Shown here piece after piece: positions 26,166 to 35,486 of a stretch of 64,000 nucleotides of DNA. The stretch's first letter is position 1, and each line of letters starts with the position of its first letter. Origin of the DNA: Porticoccaceae bacterium LTM1 (GTDB lineage Bacteria > Pseudomonadota > Gammaproteobacteria > Pseudomonadales > Porticoccaceae); NCBI GenBank assembly GCA_030252795.1, contig CP127080.1, positions 207,501-271,500 of the forward strand. The letters are read 5' to 3'. Both the position numbers and the translations under genes were made by a program. The notes beneath the pieces were generated by a model. It saw nothing but the letters and a program-made list of their open reading frames with translations. It was not told where the DNA came from and did not search any database.

Positions 26166-26477
26166 ATGCAGAATCAACGCATTCGAATTCGCCTCAAGGC
26201 GTTTGATCACAAGCTGATCGATGCCTCGACGCAAGAGATCGTAGAGACCGCCAAGCGTACCGGTGCACAAATCCGTGGCCCGATCCCGCTGCCGACTCGC
26301 AAAGAGCGTTTTACCGTTCTGATCTCTCCGCACGTCAACAAAGACGCGCGTGACCAATACGAAATCCGCACGCACAAGCGCATGCTGGATATCGTTGAGC
26401 CAACTGATAAAACAGTTGATGCTCTGATGAAATTGGACCTGGCCGCTGGTGTAGAAGTACAAATCAGCCTCGGCTGA
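26166..26477 (+). CDS. rpsJ: 30S ribosomal protein S10 / NusE
   Basis: 103 aa. [19 protein letters not shown] is the conserved start, and the ribosome-binding loop [16 protein letters not shown] is intact. S10 is part of the small-subunit head and, as NusE, of antitermination complexes with NusB and NusG. First gene of the S10 operon. Confidence 0.97.
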   Translation: MQNQRIRIRLKAFDHKLIDASTQEIVETAKRTGAQIRGPIPLPTRKERFTVLISPHVNKDARDQYEIRTHKRMLDIVEPTDKTVDALMKLDLAAGVEVQISLG

Positions 26478-26518
26478 TAGCTGGAAAGGTCTGATGGGTC
26501 GAATCAAGACTCACTGAC

Positions 26519-26626
26519 GCACCCAAGGGTGCAAACGTTTAGTGGTTAAACCGAAACGCCCGATTAGGGCAGTGTAACGCTCTGAAATGGGCGGCCGTAG
26601 CGGGTAATAGCCCCGTACACAAGAGG
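26519..26626 (+). ncRNA. Structured rplC leader mimicking 23S rRNA domain I
   Basis: The 156-nt rpsJ-rplC gap is a string of hairpins: GCACCC/GGGTGC (26519-26532), GTTTA/TAAAC (26537-26551) and GCCC/GGGC (26558-26570). Then comes a segment (26571-26620) matching 23S positions 35-84 of this window at 40 of 50 bases, without gaps. It folds as in rRNA: closing stem GTGTA/TACAC (26572-26576 with 26616-26620), hairpin CGCTC-TGAAAT-GGGCG (26578-26593) and hairpin GGG/CCC (26602-26604 with CCC in 26611-26614). The rplC Shine-Dalgarno (AAGAGG) follows at once. In E. coli, L4 represses the S10 operon through rRNA-like leader structure. Here a similar role for L4 (rplD is the second gene downstream) or another domain-I protein is inferred. 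Confidence 0.7.
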
Positions 26627-26633
26627 TTATAAA

Positions 26634-27266
26634 ATGACTATTGGTATTGTCGGCCGCAAGTGCGGCATGACTCGTGTGTTCACCGAAGATGGTATCTCCA
26701 TCCCGGTGACTGTGGTTGAGGTTGAGCCTAACCGCATCACTCAAGTCAAAACAGCAGAAGTAGATGGCTACTCAGCGGTTCAAGTAACTGTTGGTGAGCG
26801 TCGTGCTTCTCGCGTCACTAAAGCGGAAGCTGGTCACCTGGCCAAGGCGGGCGTTGAAGCCGGTCGCGGTCTGTGGGAGCTCCGTTTCGACGAAGCAACT
26901 GAGCTGAATGTTGGTGAATCCCTTTCTGTTGAAAGCTTTGAAGCTGGCCAGAAAGTAGATGTTACCGGCACTTCCAAAGGTAAAGGTTTCCAGGGTGGTG
27001 TTAAGCGCTGGAACTTCAGTATGCAAGACGCTACTCACGGTAACTCACTCTCTCACCGTGCTCCCGGTTCAATCGGTCAGTGTCAGACTCCAGGTCGTGT
27101 GTTCAAAGGCAAGAAAATGGCCGGACACATGGGTGCGGAGCGTGTGACTGTTCAGAGCCTGGAAGTAGTACGTGTTGACGCCGAGCGCAACTTGCTGCTC
27201 ATCAAGGGTGCCGTTCCTGGCGCTCCAGGCGGCGACGTTATTGTTCGTCCTGCAGTGAAGGCTTGA
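26634..27266 (+). CDS. rplC: 50S ribosomal protein L3
   Basis: 210 aa. [16 protein letters not shown] is the usual start. The extended loop toward the peptidyl-transferase centre ([21 protein letters not shown]) is intact, including the Gln that PrmB methylates in E. coli. The ribosome-binding site AAGAGG lies directly after the rRNA-like structure described upstream. Confidence 0.97.
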   Translation: MTIGIVGRKCGMTRVFTEDGISIPVTVVEVEPNRITQVKTAEVDGYSAVQVTVGERRASRVTKAEAGHLAKAGVEAGRGLWELRFDEATELNVGESLSVESFEAGQKVDVTGTSKGKGFQGGVKRWNFSMQDATHGNSLSHRAPGSIGQCQTPGRVFKGKKMAGHMGAERVTVQSLEVVRVDAERNLLLIKGAVPGAPGGDVIVRPAVKA

Positions 27267-27277
27267 GGGGAACGTCC

Positions 27278-27895
27278 ATGCAATTGAATATCGCATCCGC
27301 TGAAGGCAAGGCTGCAGGTACTGTTGAAGTATCTGAAGTTGCTTTCGGTCGAGAGTACAACCAAGACTTGGTGCACCAGGCCGTTACTGCGTACCTGGCC
27401 GGCGCCCGTCAAGGCACTCGCGCCCAGAAGAACCGTGCTGCGGTTTCCGGTGGTGGCAAGAAGCCATGGCGTCAAAAAGGCACTGGCCGCGCCCGTGCCG
27501 GCACCATCCGCAGCCCGCTGTGGCGCACTGGTGGCGTAACTTTCGCCGCTCAGCCGCAAGATCACAGCCAAAAGCTGAACCGTAAAATGTATCGCGCTGC
27601 ATTGCGCTCCATCCTGTCCGAGCTGGCTCGCCAAGAGCGCCTGGTTGTTGTTGAGGCTTTCGATGTTGAAGCCCCAAAAACCAAGGCTCTGGTTCAAAAG
27701 CTGGGCGGTCTGGGTCTGCAAGAAGCTCTGATCGTATCTGCTGAGGTTAACGAAAACCTCTACCTGGCGTCTCGCAACCTGCACAAGGTTGACGTTCGTG
27801 ACGTTCAGGGCATCGATCCGGTTAGCCTGATCCGTTTCGACAAAGTTGTCGTGACTGTTGACGCGCTGAAAAAGATTGAGGAGATGTTGGGATGA
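27278..27895 (+). CDS. rplD: 50S ribosomal protein L4
   Basis: 205 aa. The long tunnel loop with [14 protein letters not shown] (about residues 62-75) is intact. L4 lines the exit tunnel, binds domain I of 23S rRNA and is the classical autoregulator of the S10 operon. I used the ATG at 27278 ([18 protein letters not shown] upstream); an in-frame TTG 15 nt earlier overlaps the rplC stop. The stop overlaps rplW by four bases. Confidence 0.97.
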   Translation: MQLNIASAEGKAAGTVEVSEVAFGREYNQDLVHQAVTAYLAGARQGTRAQKNRAAVSGGGKKPWRQKGTGRARAGTIRSPLWRTGGVTFAAQPQDHSQKLNRKMYRAALRSILSELARQERLVVVEAFDVEAPKTKALVQKLGGLGLQEALIVSAEVNENLYLASRNLHKVDVRDVQGIDPVSLIRFDKVVVTVDALKKIEEMLG

Positions 27896-28188
27896 ATCAG
27901 GAACGCATCTTCAAAGTTTTGCTTGGTCCGCAAATCTCCGAGAAAGCATCCGTAGTTGCTGAAAACAGCAACCAGGTTGTTTTCAAGGTTGCCAAAGAGG
28001 CTACCAAGCGCGAAGTGAAAGCAGCTGTTGAGCAGCTTTTCGAAGTTAAGGTACTGGATGTACGCACTGTTACCACCAAGGGCAAGACCAAGCGCACTCG
28101 CTATGGTATCGGTAAGCGCTCTGACTGGAAAAAAGCGTACATTCGTCTCGCCGAAGGTCAAGAAATTGACTTCGCGGTAGCCGAATAA
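27892..28188 (+). CDS. rplW: 50S ribosomal protein L23
   Basis: 98 aa. Located at the tunnel exit, where trigger factor and SRP dock; [17 protein letters not shown] forms the conserved hairpin. The start overlaps the end of rplD (ATGA). Confidence 0.96.
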   Translation: MNQERIFKVLLGPQISEKASVVAENSNQVVFKVAKEATKREVKAAVEQLFEVKVLDVRTVTTKGKTKRTRYGIGKRSDWKKAYIRLAEGQEIDFAVAE

Positions 28189-28201
28189 GGGGATTGTTGC
28201 G

Positions 28202-29029
28202 ATGCCAGTAATCAAGAGAAAACCGACATCTCCGGGTCGCCGCCACGTCGTTAGCGTGGTAAACCCCGATCTTCACAAAGGCGCGCCTTACGCTCCTCTG
28301 TTGGAGAAGAAGTCCAAGTCCGGTGGCCGTAACAACACCGGTCGTATCACCACCCGTCACGTTGGTGGTGGTCACAAGCAGCACTACCGTGTTGTCGACT
28401 TTAAGCGTAACAAGGACGGTATCCCGGCTCGCGTTGAGCGTCTGGAATACGATCCAAACCGTACCGCTTACATCGCACTGGTTTGCTACAACGACGGTGA
28501 GCGTCGCTACATCATTGCACCAAAAGGCCTGAAGGCTGGTGACACTATCGTGTCTGGTGTAGAAGCGGACATCGCCGTGGGCAACACGCTGCCATTGCGC
28601 AATATGCCGGTTGGTAGCACTGTTCACTGTGTTGAACTGAAGCCGGGCAAGGGCGCTCAAATCGCTCGTTCTGCCGGTGCATCAGCTCAGCTGGTTGCTC
28701 GTGAAGGTAAACACGCCACCCTGCGTCTGCGCAGTGGCGAAATGCGCAAGGTGTTGATCGACTGCCGTGCGACCCTCGGTGAGGTGTCAAACAGCGAACA
28801 CAACCTGCGCTCACTGGGTAAAGCGGGTGCATCGCGTTGGCGCGGTGTTCGTCCTACCGTTCGCGGTGTGGCGATGAACCCGGTTGACCACCCGCATGGT
28901 GGTGGTGAAGGCCGCACTTCTGGTGGTCGTCATCCAGTGTCCCCGTGGGGTACGCCTGCTAAGGGTTACAAGACCCGTAAGAACAAGCGTACCGATAAGA
29001 TGATTGTCCGCCGTCGCGCTCGTAAGTGA
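28202..29029 (+). CDS. rplB: 50S ribosomal protein L2
   Basis: 275 aa. The C-terminal DHPHGGGEG segment, near the peptidyl-transferase centre and with its conserved His, and the SH3-like rRNA-binding domain are present. L2 is required for subunit association. It follows rplW after 13 nt. Confidence 0.97.
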   Translation: MPVIKRKPTSPGRRHVVSVVNPDLHKGAPYAPLLEKKSKSGGRNNTGRITTRHVGGGHKQHYRVVDFKRNKDGIPARVERLEYDPNRTAYIALVCYNDGERRYIIAPKGLKAGDTIVSGVEADIAVGNTLPLRNMPVGSTVHCVELKPGKGAQIARSAGASAQLVAREGKHATLRLRSGEMRKVLIDCRATLGEVSNSEHNLRSLGKAGASRWRGVRPTVRGVAMNPVDHPHGGGEGRTSGGRHPVSPWGTPAKGYKTRKNKRTDKMIVRRRARK

Positions 29030-29063
29030 CGCTGACTAACGATTTTACGAAGAGGAAATAACA

Positions 29064-29342
29064 GTGCCACGTTCTTTGAGAAAAGGCCCGTTTATCGACC
29101 TTCACCTGCTGACCAAAGTAGAGAAGGCAGTGGAAAGCAACGATCGTCGTCCGATCAAGACCTGGTCGCGTCGTTCTATGATCCTGCCGGACATGGTTGG
29201 TCTGACCATCGCAGTTCACAATGGCCGTCAACACGTGCCGGTTCTGGTGAACGAAGAGATGGTTGGTCACAAGCTGGGTGAATTTGCTCCGACGCGTACC
29301 TATCGTGGTCACGTGGCGGATAAGAAAGCCAAGAAGCGCTAA
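29064..29342 (+). CDS. rpsS: 30S ribosomal protein S19
   Basis: 92 aa, GTG start with AGAGGAA upstream ([16 protein letters not shown]). Head protein that contacts the A-site finger; [15 protein letters not shown] is the conserved C-terminal motif. Confidence 0.97.
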   Translation: MPRSLRKGPFIDLHLLTKVEKAVESNDRRPIKTWSRRSMILPDMVGLTIAVHNGRQHVPVLVNEEMVGHKLGEFAPTRTYRGHVADKKAKKR

Positions 29343-29357
29343 GCGAGGTAACTAACT

Positions 29358-29687
29358 GTGGAAACAGCAGCAAAACTGCGCGGCGCAAGGCTCTCTGCTC
29401 AAAAAGCACGTCTTGTCGCTGACCAGATTCGCGGTAAGTCCGTTGAGGAAGCTCTGGACATTCTGAAGTTCAGCCCGAAAAAAGGTGCTGAAATCATCAA
29501 GAAAGTTCTGGAGTCAGCAATTGCTAATGCCGAACACAATGACGGTGCCGATATCGACGAGCTGAAGGTGTCTACCATCTTCGTCGACGAGGGCATGACC
29601 ATGAAGCGCATTATGCCGCGCGCCAAAGGCCGCGCTGATCGCATCCTGAAGCGCACTTGTCACATCACCGTTAAAGTAGCGGTTTAG
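29358..29687 (+). CDS. rplV: 50S ribosomal protein L22
   Basis: 109 aa, GTG start ([19 protein letters not shown]). The beta-hairpin that reaches the tunnel constriction ([15 protein letters not shown]) is intact, so there is no sign of macrolide-resistance changes there. Confidence 0.97.
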   Translation: METAAKLRGARLSAQKARLVADQIRGKSVEEALDILKFSPKKGAEIIKKVLESAIANAEHNDGADIDELKVSTIFVDEGMTMKRIMPRAKGRADRILKRTCHITVKVAV

Positions 29688-29697
29688 GAGACGAATA

Positions 29698-30378
29698 ATG
29701 GGTCAGAAAGTACATCCCGTCGGTATTCGTTTGGGCGTTGTGAAAAAGCATAACTCTGTTTGGTATGCCAATTCACACGACTACGCCGACAAACTTTACA
29801 GCGATCTGAAAGTTCGCGAATTTATCGAGAAAAAACTCGATAACGCATCTGTCAGTCGCGTTGAAATTGAGCGTCCGGCGCAAACCGCACGCATTACTAT
29901 CCACACTGCTCGTCCCGGTGTTGTCATCGGTAAGAAAGGTGAGGATGTAGAACAACTGCGCAACGAAGTTTCCAAGATGATGGACGTGCCTGTGCACATC
30001 AACATCGAAGAAATTCGCAAGCCAGATCTGGAAGCCAAACTGGTTGCCCAGAGCGTGGCTCAGCAGTTGGAGCGTCGTGTAATGTTCCGTCGCGCTATGA
30101 AGCGCGCGGTACAAAACGCAATGCGTCAAGGTGCTCAAGGTATCAAAATCCAGGTGAGCGGCCGTGTAGGCGGTGCTGAAATTGCTCGTACTGAATGGTA
30201 CCGCGAAGGTCGAGTGCCGCTGCACACCCTGCGTGCGGATATCGACTACGCAACCTACGAAGCGTCCACTACTTACGGCATCATCGGTGTCAAAGTGTGG
30301 ATTTTCAAAGGCGAAATTCTCGGAGGCGAGGAGCAGGTGGAAGCACCGGCCGCGCCGAAGAAGAAGCGTTCTAAATAA
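29698..30378 (+). CDS. rpsC: 30S ribosomal protein S3
   Basis: 226 aa. KH domain with [11 protein letters not shown] (about 80-90) and the C-terminal domain with [20 protein letters not shown]. It is part of the mRNA entry channel and helicase site. The tail is lysine-rich. Confidence 0.97.
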   Translation: MGQKVHPVGIRLGVVKKHNSVWYANSHDYADKLYSDLKVREFIEKKLDNASVSRVEIERPAQTARITIHTARPGVVIGKKGEDVEQLRNEVSKMMDVPVHINIEEIRKPDLEAKLVAQSVAQQLERRVMFRRAMKRAVQNAMRQGAQGIKIQVSGRVGGAEIARTEWYREGRVPLHTLRADIDYATYEASTTYGIIGVKVWIFKGEILGGEEQVEAPAAPKKKRSK

Positions 30379-30390
30379 GGAGTACGCACG

Positions 30391-30804
30391 ATGTTGCAAC
30401 CGAAGCGTACCAAGTTCCGGAAAATGATGAAGGGCCGCAACCGCGGTCTGGCACTGCGCGGCAGCAAAGTGAGCTTTGGCGAATTCGGCCTGAAAGCTAC
30501 TGGCCGTGGTCGTATCACTGCTCGCCAGATCGAAGCAGCCCGTCGTGCCATGACTCGTCACGTTAAGCGTGGCGGTAAAATCTGGATCCGTGTGTTCCCG
30601 GACAAGCCGATTACCAACAAGCCCCTGGAAGTACGTATGGGTAAAGGTAAGGGTAACGTTGAGTACTGGGTAGCCCAGATCCAACCGGGCAAGGTTCTGT
30701 ATGAAATGGAAGGTGTATCGGAAGAGATCGCACGTGAAGCATTTGCTCTCGCTGCGGCCAAGCTGCCGGTGCAAACCACCTTTGTGAAACGGTCGGTGAT
30801 GTGA
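30391..30804 (+). CDS. rplP: 50S ribosomal protein L16
   Basis: 137 aa. [19 protein letters not shown] start; the Arg of the MGKGKGN region near residue 81 that is hydroxylated in E. coli lies in a conserved context. L16 positions A-site tRNA. The stop overlaps rpmC (TGATG). Confidence 0.97.
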   Translation: MLQPKRTKFRKMMKGRNRGLALRGSKVSFGEFGLKATGRGRITARQIEAARRAMTRHVKRGGKIWIRVFPDKPITNKPLEVRMGKGKGNVEYWVAQIQPGKVLYEMEGVSEEIAREAFALAAAKLPVQTTFVKRSVM

Positions 30805-30995
30805 TGAAAGCTAACGAACTTCGCGAAAAGTCTGTAGACGAGTTGAAAGCTGAGCTGAATGCCCAGCTGGAAGCCCAGTTTAAGCTGCGTATGCAGCACA
30901 GCACTGGTCAGCTGCAGCAAAGCCACCAGATGAAACAGGTGCGTCGTGATATCGCTCGCATCAAGACTCTTCTGACTGAGAAAGCAGGTAACTGA
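30804..30995 (+). CDS. rpmC: 50S ribosomal protein L29
   Basis: 63 aa, the same length as E. coli L29. Two-helix protein at the tunnel exit, next to L23. I used the ATG at 30804 ([10 protein letters not shown]), which overlaps the rplP stop, not the GTG one codon earlier. Confidence 0.96.
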   Translation: MKANELREKSVDELKAELNAQLEAQFKLRMQHSTGQLQQSHQMKQVRRDIARIKTLLTEKAGN

Positions 30996-30996
30996 C

Positions 30997-31260
30997 ATGG
31001 CCCAGACAGACAAAGCACGTACTCTGGCAGGTAAAGTTGTCAGTGACAAAATGGACAAAACCATCACTGTTTTGATCGAGCGTCGCGTTAAGCACGAGAT
31101 GTACGGCAAGATTGTGAGCAAGTCCAGCAAGATCAAGGCACACGACGAAAACAACGAGTGCAAAATCGGCGATATCGTAGAGATTGCCGAGACTCGTCCG
31201 TTGGCCAAGTCCAAGTCTTGGAAACTGGTTGAAATTGTGGAGCGCGCTACTGAGGTGTAA
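30997..31260 (+). CDS. rpsQ: 30S ribosomal protein S17
   Basis: 87 aa. OB-fold primary binder of the 5' domain of 16S r[22 protein letters not shown] is the conserved start of the fold. It begins one base after the rpmC stop. Confidence 0.97.
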   Translation: MAQTDKARTLAGKVVSDKMDKTITVLIERRVKHEMYGKIVSKSSKIKAHDENNECKIGDIVEIAETRPLAKSKSWKLVEIVERATEV

Positions 31261-31292
31261 GCCTCACGCCGCTTTCTGTTCGGAGTGAAACC

Positions 31293-31661
31293 ATGATTCA
31301 AACTCAAAGTTACCTGGATGTTGCAGACAACTCTGGTGCACGTCGCGTTATGTGTATCAAGGTGTTGGGCGGTTCTCACCGTCGTTACGCCGGTGTAGGC
31401 GACATCATTAAGGTGAGCGTTAAGGAAGCGATTCCTCGCGGTAAGGTGAAGAAAGGCCAGGTGCTTGACGCCGTGGTTGTACGCACCAAGAAAGGCGTTC
31501 GTCGCCCAGACGGATCTCTGATCAAGTTTGACGACAACGCTGCTGTAATGCTGAACGCATCTCACAGCCCAATCGGTACCCGTATCTTTGGGCCGGTAAC
31601 CCGTGAGCTGCGCAGCGAGAAATTTATGAAAATTGTCTCTCTGGCTCCAGAAGTACTCTAA
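31293..31661 (+). CDS. rplN: 50S ribosomal protein L14
   Basis: 122 aa. [25 protein letters not shown] is near-invariant in the family; I give it only as the family signature of the N-terminus. L14 forms bridge B8 to the small subunit and is the RsfS silencing site. It opens the spc part of the cluster. Confidence 0.97.
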   Translation: MIQTQSYLDVADNSGARRVMCIKVLGGSHRRYAGVGDIIKVSVKEAIPRGKVKKGQVLDAVVVRTKKGVRRPDGSLIKFDDNAAVMLNASHSPIGTRIFGPVTRELRSEKFMKIVSLAPEVL

Positions 31662-31703
31662 TTCAGACGAAACCGGAAAGTAGAGAGCAAAGAGGAATAG
31701 GCT

Positions 31704-32021
31704 ATGCGTAAGATCAAGCGTGATGACGAAGTAATCGTGATCGCCGGGCGCGACAAAGGCAAGCGCGGCAAAGTGCTGCGTGTGCTGGACGACGAGCGCC
31801 TGATCGTTGGCGGAGTGCAGATGGTGAAAAAACACCAGAAGCCAAATCCGCAATCTGGTATTGCCGGTGGTATCGTGGAGAAGGAAGCACCGATTCAGGT
31901 GTCCAACGTCGCGATTTTCAATGGCGCAACTAACAAAGCAGACCGCGTTGGCTTCAAGGTGCTGGAAGACGGTAAGAAAATCCGCATCTTCAAGTCTACC
32001 GGCGAAGCGGTTGACGCCTAA
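31704..32021 (+). CDS. rplX: 50S ribosomal protein L24
   Basis: 105 aa. KOW motif near the start ([15 protein letters not shown]). L24 is an assembly-initiator protein that binds domain I of 23S rRNA, which also makes it an alternative ligand for the rRNA-like leader before rplC. Confidence 0.97.
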   Translation: MRKIKRDDEVIVIAGRDKGKRGKVLRVLDDERLIVGGVQMVKKHQKPNPQSGIAGGIVEKEAPIQVSNVAIFNGATNKADRVGFKVLEDGKKIRIFKSTGEAVDA

Positions 32022-32038
32022 TTGAATAAGGTGCTGAC

Positions 32039-32578
32039 ATGGCAAGGTTGAAAGAAGTTTATTTAAAAGAGATCGCCCCCAAGCTGAAAGAAGAGCTGGG
32101 TCTGGCGAACGTAATGGAAGTACCCCGCATCAGCAAAATCACCCTGAACATGGGTGTTGGTGAAGCTCTGGGTGATAAGAAAATCCTGGAGAACGCCGTA
32201 GCTGATCTGGAGAAGATCTCCGGTCAAAAGGTCGTGGTAACCCGTGCACGCAAATCCATCGCTGGCTTTAAAGTCCGCGAAGGATGGCCGATCGGCTGTA
32301 AGGTAACTCTGCGCTCAGAGCGCATGTACGAGTTCCTGGAGCGTCTGATCAGCATTGCGATTCCCCGTATTCGCGATTTCCGTGGCATCAGCCCGAAATC
32401 ATTCGATGGTCGTGGGAACTTTGCCATGGGTGTTACCGAGCAGATCATTTTCCCGGAAATCGATTACGACAAGGTTGACACGCTGCGTGGTCTGGATATC
32501 ACCATCACCACCACAGCTCGTAACAACGACGAAGGCCGCGCACTGCTTCGTGCGTTCAACTTCCCGCTGAAGAACTGA
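32039..32578 (+). CDS. rplE: 50S ribosomal protein L5
   Basis: 179 aa. 5S rRNA-binding protein of the central protuberance. [17 protein letters not shown] and [18 protein letters not shown] are family signatures. In E. coli the S8 repressor site for the spc operon lies around the start of this gene. Confidence 0.97.
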   Translation: MARLKEVYLKEIAPKLKEELGLANVMEVPRISKITLNMGVGEALGDKKILENAVADLEKISGQKVVVTRARKSIAGFKVREGWPIGCKVTLRSERMYEFLERLISIAIPRIRDFRGISPKSFDGRGNFAMGVTEQIIFPEIDYDKVDTLRGLDITITTTARNNDEGRALLRAFNFPLKN

Positions 32579-32589
32579 GGGTTGGACTG

Positions 32590-32895
32590 ATGGCAAAAGT
32601 ATCGATGATCCAGCGCGAAAACAAACGCGCTAAAGCAGTTGCCAAATTCGCTGAAAAGCGTGCGCAACTGAAAGCAATTATCAAGAACCCAAGCTCTACC
32701 GATGAGCAGGTTTGGGAAGCCCAGCAGCAGCTGCAGAAGTTGCCGCGTGATGCGAGCCCGGTTCGCCAGCAGCGTCGCTGCCGTGTAACTGGTCGTCCCC
32801 ACGCGGTTTACCGCAAGTTCGGTCTGTGCCGCAACAAGCTGCGTGAAGCAGCTATGCGCGGTGACGTACCGGGCCTGGTTAAAGCTAGCTGGTAA
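32590..32895 (+). CDS. rpsN: 30S ribosomal protein S14, zinc-independent type
   Basis: 101 aa. The long form without the CXXC...CXXC zinc motif of the short type. [19 protein letters not shown] is the conserved C-terminal block. Part of the 30S head. Confidence 0.97.
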   Translation: MAKVSMIQRENKRAKAVAKFAEKRAQLKAIIKNPSSTDEQVWEAQQQLQKLPRDASPVRQQRRCRVTGRPHAVYRKFGLCRNKLREAAMRGDVPGLVKASW

Positions 32896-32910
32896 GCAGG
32901 AGCGATATCA

Positions 32911-33303
32911 ATGAGTATGCAAGATCCGTTGTCCGACATGCTGAACCGCATCCGCAACGCTCACCAGCGTAGCAAGATTGCTGTCACCATGCCGAGCTCC
33001 AAGCTGAAGGTTTCTGTAGCCGAGGTTCTGGAGTCAGAAGGTTACATTTCCGGTTACAAAGTAAGTGAAGGCACCAAGCCTGAGCTGACTGTTGACCTGA
33101 AATATTATGAAGGCAAGCCGGTGATCGAAGAGATCGCTCGTGCCAGCCGCCCTGGTCTGCGTTACTACGCCGGTTCTACGGAACTGCCAACAGTACGCGG
33201 TGGTTTGGGTATCGCCATTATCTCCACCTCACAAGGTGTGATGACTGACCGTGCAGCTCGCGCTGCCGGTATCGGTGGCGAAGTGCTGTGCACCGTATTC
33301 TAA
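32911..33303 (+). CDS. rpsH: 30S ribosomal protein S8
   Basis: 130 aa. [17 protein letters not shown] start, and [18 protein letters not shown] in the RNA-binding C-terminal domain. It binds the central domain of 16S rRNA and is the expected translational repressor of the spc genes. Confidence 0.97.
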   Translation: MSMQDPLSDMLNRIRNAHQRSKIAVTMPSSKLKVSVAEVLESEGYISGYKVSEGTKPELTVDLKYYEGKPVIEEIARASRPGLRYYAGSTELPTVRGGLGIAIISTSQGVMTDRAARAAGIGGEVLCTVF

Positions 33304-33315
33304 GGAGTTGCCGAT

Positions 33316-33849
33316 ATGTCTCGAGTTGCTAAGGCCCCGGTAGAAATCCCGGGCGGCGTTACAGTTACCCTGACCGATGGCGAAATCGCTGTTAAAGGTG
33401 GTCAGGGTCAACTGAGCCACAGCATTCACTCCTCCGTGGAAGTGAAGCAGGAAGAAAACGTGCTGACCTTTGCCCCGAAAAATGGCGGCAAAGAAGCTAA
33501 CGCACTAGCTGGCACCACTCGCGCTCTGGTGAGCAACATGGTGCAAGGCGTGAGTGCCGGTTTCCAGAGAAAAATGCAGTTGGTCGGTGTTGGTTACCGT
33601 GCTGCGGTTCAGGGCAATAAACTGAACCTCACTCTGGGCTTTTCACACCCGGTTGAATATGCTCTGCCGGAAGGTGTTAAAGCTGAGTGCACCAGCCAAA
33701 CCGAAATCGTTCTGACCTCTGCTGACAAGCAAAAACTGGGTCAGGTGGCCGCAGAGATTCGCGCTTACCGTCCGCCGGAGCCCTACAAGGGTAAAGGTGT
33801 TCGCTACGCTGACGAACACGTGCGTCGTAAAGAAGCGAAGAAGAAGTAG
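33316..33849 (+). CDS. rplF: 50S ribosomal protein L6
   Basis: 177 aa. Two tandem L6 folds; the C-terminal signature [16 protein letters not shown] is intact. It lies near the sarcin-ricin loop. Confidence 0.97.
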   Translation: MSRVAKAPVEIPGGVTVTLTDGEIAVKGGQGQLSHSIHSSVEVKQEENVLTFAPKNGGKEANALAGTTRALVSNMVQGVSAGFQRKMQLVGVGYRAAVQGNKLNLTLGFSHPVEYALPEGVKAECTSQTEIVLTSADKQKLGQVAAEIRAYRPPEPYKGKGVRYADEHVRRKEAKKK

Positions 33850-33857
33850 GTCTGATT

Positions 33858-34208
33858 ATGAGCGACAAAAAAGTATCCCGTTTGCGTCGTGCGCGCCGTT
33901 CGCGGATGAAAATCCGCGAGCTGGGCGAAAACCGGTTGTGCATCCACCGCACACCGCGTCACATCTACGCACAAGTAATTGCGCCGGAAGGCGATCGTGT
34001 GGTGGCCAGCGCTTCTACGCTGGACAAAGAGCTGCGCAGCGGCACAACTGGCAACGTCGATGCGGCTACCACCGTAGGCAAGCTGGTTGCCGAGCGTGCA
34101 AAAGCAGCTGGAGTTACCAAGGTAGCTTTCGATCGCGCTGGTTTTAAATACCACGGTCGTGTGAAGGCGTTGGCTGATGCCGCGCGTGAAGCCGGACTGG
34201 AATTCTAA
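33858..34208 (+). CDS. rplR: 50S ribosomal protein L18
   Basis: 116 aa. 5S rRNA-binding protein with a basic N-terminal tail ([16 protein letters not shown]). It follows rplF after 8 nt. Confidence 0.97.
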   Translation: MSDKKVSRLRRARRSRMKIRELGENRLCIHRTPRHIYAQVIAPEGDRVVASASTLDKELRSGTTGNVDAATTVGKLVAERAKAAGVTKVAFDRAGFKYHGRVKALADAAREAGLEF

Positions 34209-34219
34209 GGGTAATTAAC

Positions 34220-34729
34220 ATGGCGAATAGAGAGCAAAAAGCTGGTATCGAAAGCGATGGCCTGCAGGAAAAACTGGTTCAGGTAAACCGTGTTGCCAAA
34301 ACCGTTAAAGGTGGTCGTATCTTTGCCTTCACCGCACTGACAGTAGTTGGTGACGGCAATGGCAAAGTGGGCTTCGGTCGCGGTAAAGCGCGCGAAGTGC
34401 CGCAAGCTATCCAGAAAGCAATGGAAGCGGCCCGTCGTAACATGATTCAGGTTAACCTGAACGGCGACACCATCCAGTACCCGACCAAAGCCAACCATGG
34501 CGCCTCCAAGGTGTACATGCAGCCGGCTTCTGAAGGTACCGGTGTGATCGCTGGTGGTGCAATGCGTTCTGTGCTGGAGATTGCCGGCGTTCAGAACGTA
34601 CTGGCCAAGTGTTACGGCTCTACTAATCCGGTAAACGTTGTACGTGCAACTTTCAAAGCACTGCAAAACATGCGTTCTCCGGAAGAAGTAGCTGCCAAGC
34701 GCGGTAAAACTGCCGAAGAGATTATCTAA
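34220..34729 (+). CDS. rpsE: 30S ribosomal protein S5
   Basis: 169 aa. dsRNA-binding-like N-terminal domain ([19 protein letters not shown]), the spectinomycin-site region, and a C-terminal domain with [12 protein letters not shown]. It is followed not by the usual few bases but by a 96-nt gap that contains a repeat. Confidence 0.97.
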   Translation: MANREQKAGIESDGLQEKLVQVNRVAKTVKGGRIFAFTALTVVGDGNGKVGFGRGKAREVPQAIQKAMEAARRNMIQVNLNGDTIQYPTKANHGASKVYMQPASEGTGVIAGGAMRSVLEIAGVQNVLAKCYGSTNPVNVVRATFKALQNMRSPEEVAAKRGKTAEEII

Positions 34730-34742
34730 GGTTCTCCTAATG

Positions 34743-34804
34743 TCGTCATTCCCGCCTGCGGGAATCCAGGTTTAACCGGGCTCCTGCGAAAGCGGGAGCG
34801 ACGA
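34743..34804. repeat. Twin-hairpin repeat inserted between rpsE and rpmD
   Basis: Outer arms TCGTCATTCCCGC (34743-34755) and GCGGGAGCGACGA (34792-34804) match at 11 of 13 paired positions. Inside are two hairpins: ATTCCCGC-CT-GCGGGAAT (34748-34765), perfect, and GCTCCTGC-GAAA-GCGGGAGC (34780-34799), with one G-U-type pair and a GNRA tetraloop. It resembles the ATTCCC...GGGAAT class of dispersed bacterial repeats such as dRS3. It lies inside an essential operon without breaking a gene. Confidence 0.75.
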
Positions 34805-34825
34805 GAGGAAAGGTGAGAAAGAATC

Positions 34826-35017
34826 ATGGCTAAAGCTAAGAAAATGATGAAAGTGACCCAGACCAAATCCGTTCACGGACGTCTGGCTGCTCACAAAGCT
34901 TGCGTTGCCGGCCTGGGCCTGCGTCGCATTGGCCACACCGTAGAGGTAGAGGACACTCCTTCTACTCGCGGCATGGTCAACAAAGTTAACTACATGGTTA
35001 AGGTCGAGGGAGAGTAA
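34826..35017 (+). CDS. rpmD: 50S ribosomal protein L30
   Basis: 63 aa, slightly longer than the E. coli protein (59) at its N-terminus ([15 protein letters not shown]). [16 protein letters not shown] is the family signature. The ribosome-binding region (GAGAGGAAAGG) sits right after the twin-hairpin repeat. Confidence 0.96.
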   Translation: MAKAKKMMKVTQTKSVHGRLAAHKACVAGLGLRRIGHTVEVEDTPSTRGMVNKVNYMVKVEGE

Positions 35018-35019
35018 CA

Positions 35020-35454
35020 ATGCGTCTGAATACTCTGAGCCCGGCCCCAGGCCGAGTTAAAGAAGCCAAGCGCGTCGGTCGTGGTATCGGTAGCGGTTTG
35101 GGTAAAACCGGTGGTCGCGGCCACAAAGGTCAGAAGTCTCGCTCTGGCGGCTCTGTTAAGCCGGGTTTTGAAGGCGGTCAAATGCCTTTGCAGAAGCGTC
35201 TGCCTAAGTACGGTTTCACTTCACGCATTTCCCGCGTGAGCGAAGAGATCCGTCTGGCTGAGCTGAACAAGGTTGAAGCTGACGTAATCACTGTTGAAGA
35301 ACTGCGCAAAGCCGGCCTGATCAATGCCAGCATCAAGCGCGCCAAAGTGTTCCTGTCCGGTGAAATCACCAAGGCAGTTACCCTGAAAGGCATCGCAGTG
35401 ACCAAGGGCGCCAAAGCAGCTATTGAAGCCGCTGGCGGCAAGATTGAAGAGTAA
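35020..35454 (+). CDS. rplO: 50S ribosomal protein L15
   Basis: 144 aa. Glycine/arginine-rich N-terminal extension ([20 protein letters not shown]) that threads into 23S rRNA, and a globular C-terminal half. Late assembly protein. It starts two bases after rpmD. Confidence 0.97.
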   Translation: MRLNTLSPAPGRVKEAKRVGRGIGSGLGKTGGRGHKGQKSRSGGSVKPGFEGGQMPLQKRLPKYGFTSRISRVSEEIRLAELNKVEADVITVEELRKAGLINASIKRAKVFLSGEITKAVTLKGIAVTKGAKAAIEAAGGKIEE

Positions 35455-35486
35455 TACGCTCTAACAGGTAAAGGTTAAGGATAGTC

